Source: Dyella sp. EPa41 (lineage in GTDB: Bacteria > Pseudomonadota > Gammaproteobacteria > Xanthomonadales > Rhodanobacteraceae). From it: DNA of 64,000 nt. The stretch lies in NCBI RefSeq assembly GCF_016586165.1, contig NZ_BCPR01000013.1:17028-81027 (forward strand), in the 5' to 3' direction. The notes beneath the pieces are model-generated. The model was not told where the DNA came from. It saw only the letters and a list, made by a program, of their open reading frames with translations, and did not search any database. Position 1 is the stretch's first letter; every line of letters begins with the position of its first letter. The position numbers and the translations under genes are program-made. Shown here one piece after another: positions 1 to 11,537 of the stretch.

Positions 1-153
1 GCCGATGATGCACAGTTGCAGCGTGGCGATGAGCAGCGATTCGGCGATGTCGTTGGGGTCGCCCGCGAGGCCCTGCAAGTGCAGGAACTGCAGCACCGGC
101 TGCACGCCATGGCTGCTGAACCAGTTGACCAGGTGGGACCACAGTTCGGACAT
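1..153 (-). CDS. Sterol desaturase / fatty acid hydroxylase-like membrane protein (N-terminal fragment)
   Basis: Only the first 51 codons lie in the window; the gene runs off the left edge. The start is the ATG at 153-151. The visible peptide begins MSELWSHLVNWFSSHGVQP and ends in the hydrophobic stretch ESLLIATLQLCIIG, which looks like the first membrane helix. This N-terminus resembles Xanthomonadales sterol desaturase family proteins, which are di-iron membrane enzymes, but the His-box motifs that define the family are outside the window. The family call is therefore recognition of the N-terminus only and may be wrong. It lies upstream of a palindromic repeat and shares its strand with murU and amgK. 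Confidence 0.45.
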   Translation of the reverse strand, partial: MSELWSHLVNWFSSHGVQPVLQFLHLQGLAGDPNDIAESLLIATLQLCIIG

Positions 154-344
154 CGTCGATACCTTGCGGGGAAAACGGACGGTCCTGCAAGGAGGCAGGT
201 CGGACAAGCGCGCCACGCTGGCGCCCTCAGACTACAGAACCGGGCGGTTTAGGATACCTCCGTGTGCGGCAAAGCCTCAAACCGGCAGGATTTTGCGGCG
301 CATGGTCTGGGCGAGGCACAGCCGCGGGCTTGCAAGCCTCATCT

Positions 345-425
345 GTGGGAGCGCACCCTGTGCGCGACAGCCTGACGGAGCGTCGAGCCGGCAATTCTGC
401 GGTCGCGCACAGGGTGCGCTCCCAC
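345..425. repeat. REP-like palindrome with 24-bp perfect arms
   Basis: GTGGGAGCGCACCCTGTGCG... at 345-368 is the exact reverse complement of 402-425, with a 33-bp spacer. It belongs to the TGTAGGAGCGCACC family seen elsewhere in the window (2203-2272, 51747-51973, 59887-59914). It occupies most of the gap between the desaturase-like gene and murU. Transcribed, it would form a long hairpin, so it may also act on the murU 3' end, which lies only 6 bp away. Confidence 0.85.
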
Positions 426-430
426 CGTTG

Positions 431-1141
431 TCATGTCTTGGCGAGGAGCTTTTCGTCGAGCTCGGCGAGCCTTTGGGGTGTACCCACATCGGCCCAGGCA
501 CCACGATGGTGGCTGCCATGCAGCTTTCCCTGCGACATCGCGCGTTCCAGCAGTGGCCTGAGCTTGAAGCGTGGCGGTTTTTCCCGCGCGCCGGCATCGT
601 CGACCACATCGCGCCAGCCATCCAGCAGTTCGCGACGGAACACGCCGATCCCGCTGTAGGTGAGGCGAGGCAACGTATCGCCATCGTGCAGTACACCCTG
701 CGCGTCCAGGGAGAAATCGCCGCCGGGGTGATGCGCGGGATTGTCGACCATCAGCAGATGCCCGATGCCCGCGGGCGCCGCGGGCAGGGCGGCGAAATCC
801 GCATCGGTCCATACATCGCCGCTGATGACCAGGAACGGTTCGGGTCCGAGCAGACCCAGCGCATTGAGCATGCCGCCGCCGGTTTCCAGCGGGGTGGGGC
901 CTTCGTACGCATAACGAAGGCGCAACCCCCAGCGCGATCCATCACCGAGCGCGTCGGGAAACTGGTCGGCGAGATGCGAGGTGTTGATCACCACGTAGCG
1001 CACGTCGATGGCCGCGAGCTTTTCCAGATGCCATTCGATCAGCGGCTTGGCGCCGACCTTCAACAAAGGCTTCGGCGTGTGGTTGGTGAGCGGGCGCATG
1101 CGCTCGCCCAGGCCGGCGGCGAAGATCAGCGCGTGCCTCAT
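431..1141 (-). CDS. murU: N-acetylmuramate-1-phosphate uridylyltransferase MurU
   Basis: A 236-residue nucleotidyltransferase that should convert N-acetylmuramate-1-phosphate plus UTP to UDP-MurNAc in the cytoplasm. This is the last step of the peptidoglycan salvage route that bypasses de novo UDP-MurNAc synthesis. The N-terminus carries the GlmU/RmlA-like signature AAGLGERMRPLTNHTPKPLL (residues 6-25), with the G-x-G-x-R-M-x-P-L-T nucleotide loop and the following PKP motif. Later motifs VISGDVWTD and YSGIGVF fit the sugar-nucleotide fold. The chosen start overlaps the amgK stop in an ATGA, and the longer upstream frame is only an amgK shadow. Pairing with amgK favours MurU over a generic mannose-1-phosphate guanylyltransferase. 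Confidence 0.88.
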   Translation of the reverse strand: MRHALIFAAGLGERMRPLTNHTPKPLLKVGAKPLIEWHLEKLAAIDVRYVVINTSHLADQFPDALGDGSRWGLRLRYAYEGPTPLETGGGMLNALGLLGPEPFLVISGDVWTDADFAALPAAPAGIGHLLMVDNPAHHPGGDFSLDAQGVLHDGDTLPRLTYSGIGVFRRELLDGWRDVVDDAGAREKPPRFKLRPLLERAMSQGKLHGSHHRGAWADVGTPQRLAELDEKLLAKT

Positions 1142-2151
1142 GCCGCGGCCACCTGCGTAAGGTCGCGGCCTTCCGCGTGACGCTCCAGCAAGGCGACGAA
1201 GTCGGCGAGTTCCGGATAGCGGCGCGCCACCGACACCACGTAGTGATAGACGGTGGGCACGTTCGCGAGATAAGCGGGTTTTCCGTCGCGATACCACAGG
1301 CGATAGAACTGGCCGAGCACGCGCACGTGGCGGTGCATGCCGGTGAGATCCACCCAGCGCAGGAAGCGCTCGGGCGTCACCTTGCCGTCGATCACGCCCG
1401 CGCCGAGCAGGCGCTGGCGATACGACTCGATCCAGCCTTCCACGCGCTCGCGCGGCCACACGATGTAGGCGTCGCGCAAGAGCGAGGCGAGGTCGTAGGC
1501 GATGGGGCCGGCGAGCGCGCCCTGGAAATCGATGACGCCGGGATTGTTGCTGTCGACGACGAGCAGGTTGCGGCTGTGGTAGTCGCGATGCACGAAGCAG
1601 CGTGGCTGCTCCTGCGCGTTGCGGATGATCACGTCGAATGCGGCTTCCAGCACGTCCCACTCGCCGCAACTCGGCGTGTGGCCGAGGTGGCGGCCGAGGA
1701 ACCATTCCGGCATCACTTCCAGCCCGGCTACCAGCACCTGGTGACTGAACGGCGGCAGGTTGTCATGGCTCATGCGCGTCTGCATGAGCAGCAGGGCATC
1801 CATGGCGTCGCCGTAGAGCGCATCGGCCGTTTGTTCGTTGAGCTCGGACAGGTAAAGGCGATTGCCGAAGTCCTCGATCAGCAGGAAGCCTTGCTCCAGA
1901 TCCTTCGCGTGCACCGCGGGCACGTGCACACCCGCTGCCGCCAGGCGCCCGCCGATGTCCAGCCAGGGGTGTGGATCTTCCTTGTCCGGCGGCGAATCCA
2001 TCACGATCCAGCTGCGGCCGTTGTGGCGCGTACGCCAATAGCTGCGAAAGCTGGCGTCGGACGAGGCAGATTCGAGGGTGAGCGTGGCGTCGCCGAGGGC
2101 AGTGCGGGTCCAGGCCAGGCGGGCGGCGGCGCGGTCGAGGGCGTTGGTCAT
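1138..2151 (-). CDS. amgK: N-acetylmuramate/N-acetylglucosamine anomeric kinase AmgK
   Basis: A 337-residue aminoglycoside-phosphotransferase-fold sugar kinase. It is expected to phosphorylate recycled MurNAc (and GlcNAc) at the anomeric carbon to feed MurU. The APH catalytic loop is visible as CFVHRDYHSRNLLV (the HxDxxxxN signature), followed by the metal-binding VIDFQGALAGPIAYDLASLL. The start is taken at the ATG at 2151 (MTNALDRAAARLAWTR); an upstream extension would run into the palindromic repeat. It is translationally coupled to murU through a 4-base ATGA overlap, the usual arrangement in Pseudomonas and relatives. That order supports both calls. Confidence 0.9.
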   Translation of the reverse strand: MTNALDRAAARLAWTRTALGDATLTLESASSDASFRSYWRTRHNGRSWIVMDSPPDKEDPHPWLDIGGRLAAAGVHVPAVHAKDLEQGFLLIEDFGNRLYLSELNEQTADALYGDAMDALLLMQTRMSHDNLPPFSHQVLVAGLEVMPEWFLGRHLGHTPSCGEWDVLEAAFDVIIRNAQEQPRCFVHRDYHSRNLLVVDSNNPGVIDFQGALAGPIAYDLASLLRDAYIVWPRERVEGWIESYRQRLLGAGVIDGKVTPERFLRWVDLTGMHRHVRVLGQFYRLWYRDGKPAYLANVPTVYHYVVSVARRYPELADFVALLERHAEGRDLTQVAAA

Positions 2152-2202
2152 GGCGTGCTGCGTGAGGTGATGCACGCAGCTTAGCGGGTGAGGCCCTTCA
2201 AC

Positions 2203-2272
2203 TGTAGGAGCGCACCCAGTGCGCGACCGCGGCACCGAGGCCTTGCGGTCGCGCACTGGGTGCGCTCCTACA
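2203..2272. repeat. REP-like palindrome with 28-bp perfect arms
   Basis: TGTAGGAGCGCACCCAGTGC... at 2203-2230 is matched by its exact reverse complement at 2245-2272, leaving a 14-bp loop. It is the best-preserved copy of this family in the window and lies about 50 bp upstream of amgK. Confidence 0.88.
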
Positions 2273-2298
2273 AAGGAGGTGGTTGTCGCAAGCCTGGC

Positions 2299-2608
2299 CC
2301 CTCACCCCGGCCCTCTCCTCGCTCCTCAAAGCCGCGGCCATCCATGGCCGCTCCCCGCGTGCCCCGGAGGGGAGAGGGAGCAACATGGTTCTTTTGCAGC
2401 ATGTGGAACGGCTGCTTGCTCTTTACTTCCTCTCCCCTTCAGGGGAGAGGACTGAGGTGAGGGGTGGGTGCTCGCGATGATGCTGCTACGAGGCGCGCTT
2501 CGATCAAGCCATGAGGCAGGCGTGGCCCTCACCCCAACCCTCTCCTCGCTCCTCAAAGCCGCGGCCATCCATGGCCGCTTCCCGCGTGCCCCAAAGGGGA
2601 GAGGGAGA
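2299..2608. repeat. Pair of direct CTCACCCC...GGGGAGAGGGAG repeats with a partial copy between them
   Basis: Two near-identical copies of about 82 bp lie at 2299-2380 and 2526-2608. Each begins CCCTCACCCC, has CTCCTCAAAGCCGCGGCCAT in the middle and ends in GGGAGAGGGAG. A shorter related palindromic segment, CTCTCCCCTTCAGGGGAGAG, lies near 2431-2450. They fill the gap between amgK and amtB, both minus-strand. No gene is seen here. Confidence 0.75.
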
Positions 2609-2616
2609 AGGGCGGT

Positions 2617-4459
<1,843 letters not shown>

Positions 4460-4580
4460 TGAGTGGAGCCTCGGCCGCCAGCTTCGAAGGACGCCGGCAT
4501 TGCCCGAAAACGGGGCGTTACACCCGGCGATCGCCCGCTTTTGGTGCACCGCCACGGTTTGACCCATGAGGCTTTAATCA

Positions 4581-4595
4581 GTACCATTTTGGTAC
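4581..4595. promoter_or_regulatory. Candidate operator of the suf operon (palindrome)
   Basis: GTACCA-TTT-TGGTAC is a perfect 6-bp inverted repeat 31 bp upstream of the Rrf2 regulator start. It lies in a local AT-rich stretch (TTTAATCAGTACC) that could hold the promoter. The natural reader is the adjacent Rrf2 protein, giving autoregulation of the suf operon. The assignment is inferred from position and symmetry only. Confidence 0.5.
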
Positions 4596-4626
4596 CGATT
4601 CCCGCAGTCCCTTCCGGCCGCTCCCC

Positions 4627-5061
4627 ATGCTTCGCGTCAGCCGCCTCACCGACTACGCCACGGTGGTGATGACCTGCATCGCCGCCCATCCCGACGACGT
4701 GCTCAGCACGGCGCAGATCGCCGATGAGACGCGCCTGGAGCTGCCCACCGTGAGCAAGCTGCTCAAGTCGCTGGGGCATGCGGGGCTGGTGGAGTCCTTC
4801 CGCGGCGTCAATGGCGGCTACCGCCTGGCGCGTCCGGCCGGGGAGATCACCCTGGCGCAGATCGTCGAAGCGCTGGAAGGCCCCATCGGCATGACCGAAT
4901 GCAGCCTCGCCGAAGGCCAGTGCGATCGCGAGTCGCAGTGCGGCGTGCGATCCAACTGGCAACGCGTCAACAGCGTGGTGGACAACGCCCTGCGCGCCAT
5001 CAGCCTGTCCGACATGCTCAAACCTCCCAGTCGCCGCATCGATGCGACCCTGATCGGCTGA
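4627..5061 (+). CDS. Rrf2-family SUF operon regulator (IscR-like, [Fe-S] sensing)
   Basis: A 144-residue Rrf2 winged-helix transcription factor. The N-terminal DNA-binding domain begins [15 protein letters not shown], with the recognition helix around [11 protein letters not shown] (39-49) and the wing [13 protein letters not shown] (58-70). Three cysteines at 92, 99 and 105 (C-x6-C-x5-C) match the IscR cluster-binding arrangement, so it probably senses Fe-S status. It is the first gene of the suf run, 44 bp ahead of sufB. This is the form of suf regulator found in Xanthomonas-type operons. The palindrome at 4581-4595 is its likely operator. Confidence 0.88.
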   Translation: MLRVSRLTDYATVVMTCIAAHPDDVLSTAQIADETRLELPTVSKLLKSLGHAGLVESFRGVNGGYRLARPAGEITLAQIVEALEGPIGMTECSLAEGQCDRESQCGVRSNWQRVNSVVDNALRAISLSDMLKPPSRRIDATLIG

Positions 5062-5105
5062 CCGATCGCGCAACGACCGCCCCCGACGACGACACGAAGA
5101 TCGAT

Positions 5106-6580
<1,475 letters not shown>

Positions 6581-6584
<4 letters not shown>

Positions 6585-7210
6585 GCGCGGTACGGTCATC
6601 GCATTGGGACACGGTGTACAGCGAGAAGGGCGAGGCGCAGACCAGCTGGTTCCGCGCGCGCCTCGACGAATCGCTGCGCCTGATCGATGCGCTGGACCTG
6701 GCTCGTGACCAGCCCGTGCTGGACGTGGGCGGCGGTCGCTCCACCCTGGTCGATGACCTGTTGTCGCGCGGATTCCGCGACGTGAGCGTGCTGGACCTTT
6801 CCGGCGTGGCGCTCGATGAAACGAGGCGCCGGCTCGGCGCGAAGGCCGATGCCGTGCACTGGGTCGTCGGCGACGTCACCAGGGCCGAATGGCCGCCTGT
6901 CGCGCTATGGCATGACCGCGCGGTGCTGCATTTCCTGGTCGATGCGGACGAACGCGCGCGTTACGTCGCAGCGGCATCATGCACGGTGCAGGCCGGCGGC
7001 CATGCCGTCATCGGCGTGTTCGCGGCGGACGGCCCCGAGCGCTGCAGCGGCCTGCCCGTCGCGCGCTATGACGCACCCGCGCTGGCCGCGCTATTCAAGG
7101 ATTCGTTCGAACTGATCGCCACCAGTCGCGACGTGCACCGCACGCCGGCCGGCGGTTCCCAAGCTTTCACTTATGCCGTGCTTCGTCGCCGCGGTGGCGA
7201 CAACGCCTGA
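6581..7210 (+). CDS. Class I SAM-dependent methyltransferase inside the suf operon
   Basis: A 209-residue Rossmann methyltransferase. The SAM-binding motif I is [16 protein letters not shown] (about 46-61), followed by the acidic motif II region [11 protein letters not shown] and motif III-like VGDVTR. The N-terminus [17 protein letters not shown] is typical of small stand-alone methyltransferases of this type. Its substrate is not known to me. It overlaps the sufB stop (ATGA) and ends 18 bp before sufC, so it is certainly co-transcribed with the Fe-S assembly genes. A role in modifying a Suf component or an Fe-S client is possible but only suggested by position. Confidence 0.8.
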
Positions 7211-7228
7211 TTCCATCGAGTAACCACC

Positions 7229-7999
7229 ATGCTGAAGATCGAAAACCTGCACGCCCGCGTCGAGGGCAAGGACATCCTCAAGGGGCTCACGCTCACCGTG
7301 AATCCGGGCGAGGTGCACGCGATCATGGGACCGAACGGCGCCGGCAAGTCCACGCTGGGCAACGTGCTGTCCGGTCGTGACGGTTACGAAGTGACCGCAG
7401 GCTCGGTGACCTTCAACGGCATCGACCTGCTGGCGCTGGAGCCGGAAGAACGCGCTGCCGCCGGCGTGTTTCTGGCCTTCCAGTATCCGGTCGAAATCCC
7501 CGGCGTGAACAACACCTACTTCCTGCGCGCCGCGCTCAACGCGCAGCGCAAGCAGCGCGGCGAGAAGGAACTGGATTCCATGCAGTTCCTCAAGCTGGTG
7601 CGCGAGAAGCTCAAGATCATGCAGATCTCCGACGAGCTGCTGCACCGAGCGGTGAACGAAGGCTTCTCGGGCGGCGAAAAGAAGCGCAACGAGATCTTCC
7701 AGATGGCCGTGCTGGAGCCGAAGCTCGCGATCCTCGACGAGACCGACTCGGGCCTGGACATCGACGCGCTCAAGCAGGTCGCGCAGGGCGTGAACGCGCT
7801 GCGTACGACGGAACGCGGTTTCCTGGTGATCACCCACTACCAGCGCCTGCTCGAGTACATCGAGCCCGATTTCGTGCACGTGCTGGCCGGCGGCCGCATC
7901 GTGGAGAGCGGCGACAAGACGCTGGCGCTCAAGCTGGAAGAGCACGGCTACGCCTGGGTGGCGGACAAGGATCCGGCGCTTAGCGGGGCCTCGGCATGA
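7229..7999 (+). CDS. sufC: Fe-S assembly ATPase SufC
   Basis: A 256-residue ABC-type ATPase of the SufBCD complex. Walker A is GPNGAGKST (34-42), the signature is FSGGEKKRNE, Walker B is LAILDETDSGLD, and the switch histidine lies in VITHYQRLL. The SGGEKKRNEI form of the signature is diagnostic for SufC rather than a transporter ATPase. The protein energises cluster assembly by reshaping the SufB-SufD interface. It ends in an ATGA overlap with sufD. Confidence 0.97.
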   Translation: MLKIENLHARVEGKDILKGLTLTVNPGEVHAIMGPNGAGKSTLGNVLSGRDGYEVTAGSVTFNGIDLLALEPEERAAAGVFLAFQYPVEIPGVNNTYFLRAALNAQRKQRGEKELDSMQFLKLVREKLKIMQISDELLHRAVNEGFSGGEKKRNEIFQMAVLEPKLAILDETDSGLDIDALKQVAQGVNALRTTERGFLVITHYQRLLEYIEPDFVHVLAGGRIVESGDKTLALKLEEHGYAWVADKDPALSGASA

Positions 8000-9315
8000 G
8001 CGAAGCGCAACGCACGCCGTTCGTCGAATCGCTGCTGGAAGCCGCCGCGCAGGCGCAGCTGCCGGGCAGCGGCATCGGCTGGTTGGACGCGGCCCGCCGG
8101 GAGAATCTCGATGCCTTCGTCGCGGCCGGCCTGCCGGATACCCGCGTGGAAGCATGGAAATACACCGCGCTGCGCGCGCTGGGCCAGCGCCGGTTTGCGC
8201 CGGGCGATGCGCAGGCGACGACGCGCGCCGTGGATGCCGCGGCAATCACGCTGCCGGGCGTCGATGGCCCCGCGCTGGTGTTCGTCAACGGCGTGTTCCG
8301 CGCCGATCTTTCGCGCGTCGATGCGCTGCCTGCCGGCCTGAGCCTGCAGCCGCTCTCGCAGGCGCTCCAGGGTGATGCCGAACCCCTGCGCTTCGCGCTT
8401 TCGCGTCACTACCGCGAAGGCGGTGATGCATTCGCGCGCCTCAACGCGGCGCTCTCCGGCGACGGCGTCGTGCTGCGCGTCGCGCCCCACGCCACGGTGG
8501 CGCAGACCGTGCACCTGGTGTTCGTCGGTGCGGCGGCCGAGGGTGATCTCGCCTGGCATATGCGGCACATCGTAGAACTCGGCGAGGGCGCCGAACTGTC
8601 GCTGGTCGAGCATCACGTCGCCAGCGGCGAGCAGCAGCACCTGGGTACGCAGGTCACCGACATCGCGCTGCGCAAGGGTGCCCGCCTTCGGTGGGTCACA
8701 CTGCAGGACGCGTCGGCCGGCAGCACCCTGGTACGCCATGACAGCATGCAGTTGGATGAGGACGCACAAGCCGCGTCGCATGTGCTGGAACTCGGCGGCG
8801 CGCTCGTGCGCCACGACCTGCACGCCACGCTGGCAGGCGACCGTTCGCGACTGGAAACGCGCGGCGTGTTCGTGCTCAACGGCCGCCAGCATGTCGATAC
8901 GCAGATGGCCATCCGCCACCAGGCGCTCGGTACCGCTTCGGATTCGGTCTGGCGCGGCGTGGCCGACCAGCGTTCGCGCGGCGTGTTCCGCGGCGCCATC
9001 GTGGTGGCGCAAGGCGCCGACGGCAGCGATGCCAGCCTGAGCAGCAAGAACCTGCTGCTCTCCGGCCAGGCCGAGATCGACACCAAGCCCGAACTGGAAA
9101 TCTATGCGGACGAAGTAAAGGCCGCCCACGGCGCCACCGTTGGACAGCTGGACGAGCGTTCGCTGTTCTACCTGCGCTCGCGCGGCATACCGCTCGCCGA
9201 AGCGCGCGCCATGCTGACGGCGGCGTTTTGCCGCGCGGTGTTCGCCTCCCTCGACAACGATGCGTTGCGCGAACATCTCGATCATCAGCTGATGGCGCAC
9301 CTGCCTTCCGCGTGA
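7996..9315 (+). CDS. sufD: Fe-S cluster assembly protein SufD
   Basis: A 439-residue SufD, structural partner of SufB in the scaffold. The central right-handed beta-helix region is followed by the conserved C-terminal block KPELEIYADEVKAAHGATVG and LDERSLFYLRSRGI. The AAHGATVG histidine corresponds to the conserved SufD histidine (E. coli His360) implicated in cluster formation. The N-terminus (PDTRVEAWKYTALRAL) is the usual SufD helical segment. It is translationally coupled to sufC and ends 33 bp before sufS. Confidence 0.95.
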   Translation: MSEAQRTPFVESLLEAAAQAQLPGSGIGWLDAARRENLDAFVAAGLPDTRVEAWKYTALRALGQRRFAPGDAQATTRAVDAAAITLPGVDGPALVFVNGVFRADLSRVDALPAGLSLQPLSQALQGDAEPLRFALSRHYREGGDAFARLNAALSGDGVVLRVAPHATVAQTVHLVFVGAAAEGDLAWHMRHIVELGEGAELSLVEHHVASGEQQHLGTQVTDIALRKGARLRWVTLQDASAGSTLVRHDSMQLDEDAQAASHVLELGGALVRHDLHATLAGDRSRLETRGVFVLNGRQHVDTQMAIRHQALGTASDSVWRGVADQRSRGVFRGAIVVAQGADGSDASLSSKNLLLSGQAEIDTKPELEIYADEVKAAHGATVGQLDERSLFYLRSRGIPLAEARAMLTAAFCRAVFASLDNDALREHLDHQLMAHLPSA

Positions 9316-9348
9316 AGGCGATTCCAAGGCAACAAGGCGAATGAACCG

Positions 9349-10596
9349 ATGAATGCACAGACCCAGGCGAGCCCTACCGTATTCGACGTGCAGCGCATCC
9401 GCGCCGACTTCCCCTTGCTGTCGCGCACCGTGCATGACAAGCCCTTGGTCTATTTCGACAACGCCAACACCAGCCAGAAACCGGCGAGCGTGATCGAGGC
9501 GGTGGACAACCACTATCGCCGCCACAACGCCAACGTTTCCCGCGCCGTGCACCAGCTCGGCGAGGAAGCCACCGCCGCCTACGAGGGCGCGCGCGACAAG
9601 CTGGCGCGCTTCATCAACGCCACCTCGCGCAACGAACTGGTGCTGACCTCGGGCACCACGCAGTCGATCAACCTCGTGGCCTACAGCTATGCGTTGCCGC
9701 GCCTGAAGCAGGGCGACGCCATCCTCACCACGGTGATGGAGCACCACGCCAACATCGTGCCATGGCAGCTGATGGCCGCACGCACCGGCGCCACCGTGAA
9801 GGCGGCGCCGATCGATGAACGTGGCGAGCTGATCGTCGAGAAATACATCGAGATGCTGACGCCGGAAGTGAAGCTGGCCTGCGTCACCCACGTGTCGAAC
9901 GTGCTCGGCACGGTCAATCCGGTGAAGGACATTGCCAGGGAATGCCGCAAGCGCGGCATCCCGCTGCTGGTGGACGGTTCGCAGGCGGTGCCGCATCGCC
10001 CGGTCGACGTGCAGGCGCTGGGCTGCGATTTCTACGCGTTGACCGGCCACAAGATGCTTTCACCCACGGGCACCGGCGCTTTGTGGGCGCGCAAGGAACA
10101 CCTGGAGGCCATGCCGCCGTTCTTCGGTGGCGGCGAGATGATCCGCGAGGTGCGTTTCGACGGCACCACCTTCGCCGAGCCGCCGCACAAGTTCGAGGCG
10201 GGCACGCCGAACATCGCCGGTTTCGTCGGCCTGAGCGCGGCCATCGATTACTACCATTCGGTGGGGTTCGACGCGATCCATTCGTGGGAGCAGCAGCTGC
10301 TGGCGTATGCCACGGAGCGCTTGCGTGAAATCCCCGGTCTGCGCCTGGTCGGCGAGGCCAGGGAGAAGGAGCCGGTGATCTCGTTCCTGATCGAAGGCGC
10401 GCAGGCGACCGACCTTGCCACGCTGCTCGACCTGCAGGGTGTTGCCGTGCGCTCGGGTCACCACTGCGCCCATCCGCTGATGCAGTTCTTCAAGGTGCCC
10501 GCCACGCTGCGCGCCTCGCTCGCGTTCTACAACACGCGCGAAGAAGTGGACGCGTTCATTACCGCCTTGTTGAAGGTGCGCAAGCTGCTGATGTGA
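9349..10596 (+). CDS. sufS: Cysteine desulfurase SufS
   Basis: A 415-residue group II cysteine desulfurase. It is PLP-dependent and takes sulfur from L-cysteine as an enzyme persulfide for cluster assembly. The Schiff-base lysine is Lys235 in LTGHKMLSPTGTG, and the persulfide cysteine is Cys373 in VRSGHHCAHPLM. The short RSGHHCAHP context marks SufS rather than IscS. No sufE, sufU or sufA follows: the next gene is on the opposite strand. The sulfur acceptor must therefore be encoded elsewhere, or SufS acts with another partner. Confidence 0.96.
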   Translation: MNAQTQASPTVFDVQRIRADFPLLSRTVHDKPLVYFDNANTSQKPASVIEAVDNHYRRHNANVSRAVHQLGEEATAAYEGARDKLARFINATSRNELVLTSGTTQSINLVAYSYALPRLKQGDAILTTVMEHHANIVPWQLMAARTGATVKAAPIDERGELIVEKYIEMLTPEVKLACVTHVSNVLGTVNPVKDIARECRKRGIPLLVDGSQAVPHRPVDVQALGCDFYALTGHKMLSPTGTGALWARKEHLEAMPPFFGGGEMIREVRFDGTTFAEPPHKFEAGTPNIAGFVGLSAAIDYYHSVGFDAIHSWEQQLLAYATERLREIPGLRLVGEAREKEPVISFLIEGAQATDLATLLDLQGVAVRSGHHCAHPLMQFFKVPATLRASLAFYNTREEVDAFITALLKVRKLLM

Positions 10597-10626
10597 CGGT
10601 GCGACCCGCGCCGCCCGGGCGGCCGG

Positions 10627-11415
10627 TCATTGCCTGCTGCGTAGGCCCTTGATGTATTCCAGTTCCGCCAGGGACCTGGGCTCGTCATGGGTAATGGCGA
10701 GACACGACTTGTAGGCCGACTCCGCTTCGTCGAGCTTGTGGAGTTCAACCAGTACATAGCCCTTGCCGCGCAGCGACACACACTTGTAGTGATTCACCAT
10801 GTCGGGCGTGGATGCGAGCTCCGCGTGCGCCTCCGCTTGCTCGTACAAGGCCATTGCCTTGGCGAAGTCACGCTTCTGCGCATACACGAAGGCCAGCTCA
10901 TTGTTGTATTGCGGGTCCATGGGGGCGAGCGCCAGCGCCTTGCCGAGCTCGCGGATTTCTTCGTCGAACTGGTTCATTTCGCCGTAGATGTAGCCGCGCA
11001 TCCAGTAGGCCATGGCCCAGGCGGGGCCGAACACGATGGTCTCCTGCGATTTTCCGCTCAGGTTGACGAGCATGGCGTAGACCAGTGCGTCGGTCTCGGC
11101 GTGGGCGCTATAGACGGCCATGTCGCCTTGGCCATAACGCGACTCGTAATGGTCGATGACCTCGTTGAGCGGTTCCATGGCGGCCTTGAGCTTGCCGTCC
11201 TTCACCAGCTTGAACGCCGTATCGACTTTGTCGGCATCGGCGTCGATCCGAACCTTGCCTTCGGGAACGGTGTGAATCGTGACGTTGTTTCCCTTGGCGG
11301 TGATCAACACGACGTCGGAGCCGGTGTCGATCGTGGGCTGCGTCGGCCGTGGTGCCTGGTGGGCACAGGCGCACAACAGGCAGGCCAGGCCCATGGCCGG
11401 AATGGATCGGCGCAT
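10627..11415 (-). CDS. TPR-repeat lipoprotein
   Basis: A 262-residue predicted lipoprotein. The first 17 residues form a lipoprotein signal with a lipobox-like LLCAC (Cys17), though the -2 Cys is unusual. The C-terminal half has tetratricopeptide-like helices: FDEEIRELGKALALAPMDPQ, FVYAQKRDFAKAMALYEQAE and KLDEAESAYKSCLAITHDEP. TPR lipoproteins usually act as periplasmic scaffolds; the partner is unknown. The start is the ATG at 11415, although a much longer open frame runs upstream across the neighbouring gene. It converges on sufS and follows the M13 peptidase terminator on the same strand. Confidence 0.7.
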   Translation of the reverse strand: MRRSIPAMGLACLLCACAHQAPRPTQPTIDTGSDVVLITAKGNNVTIHTVPEGKVRIDADADKVDTAFKLVKDGKLKAAMEPLNEVIDHYESRYGQGDMAVYSAHAETDALVYAMLVNLSGKSQETIVFGPAWAMAYWMRGYIYGEMNQFDEEIRELGKALALAPMDPQYNNELAFVYAQKRDFAKAMALYEQAEAHAELASTPDMVNHYKCVSLRGKGYVLVELHKLDEAESAYKSCLAITHDEPRSLAELEYIKGLRSRQ

Positions 11416-11482
11416 CGTCGTATTCCCCCGTGGAATGTCCCACTGCAGCCTAGTCGATAGGTTCGCGCGGCGCCACGGACCG

Positions 11483-11516
11483 AAACAAGGACGCCGCGGC
11501 AAGCCGCGGCGTCCTT
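11483..11516 (-). terminator. Hairpin terminator downstream of the M13 peptidase
   Basis: AAGGACGCCGCGGC at 11487-11500 pairs with 11503-11516 (14 bp, very tight loop). In the minus direction it is followed by TTGTTTCGG, a weak T-tract. It lies 22 bp past the peptidase stop. Confidence 0.65.
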
Positions 11517-11537
11517 GCGGCCAGGGATGCCGGCCTC

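Noticed and set aside
10610..10623. GCCGCCC-GGGCGGC palindrome between sufS and the TPR gene as a terminator
   Set aside because: There is no loop and no T-tract; it is probably chance symmetry in GC-rich DNA.
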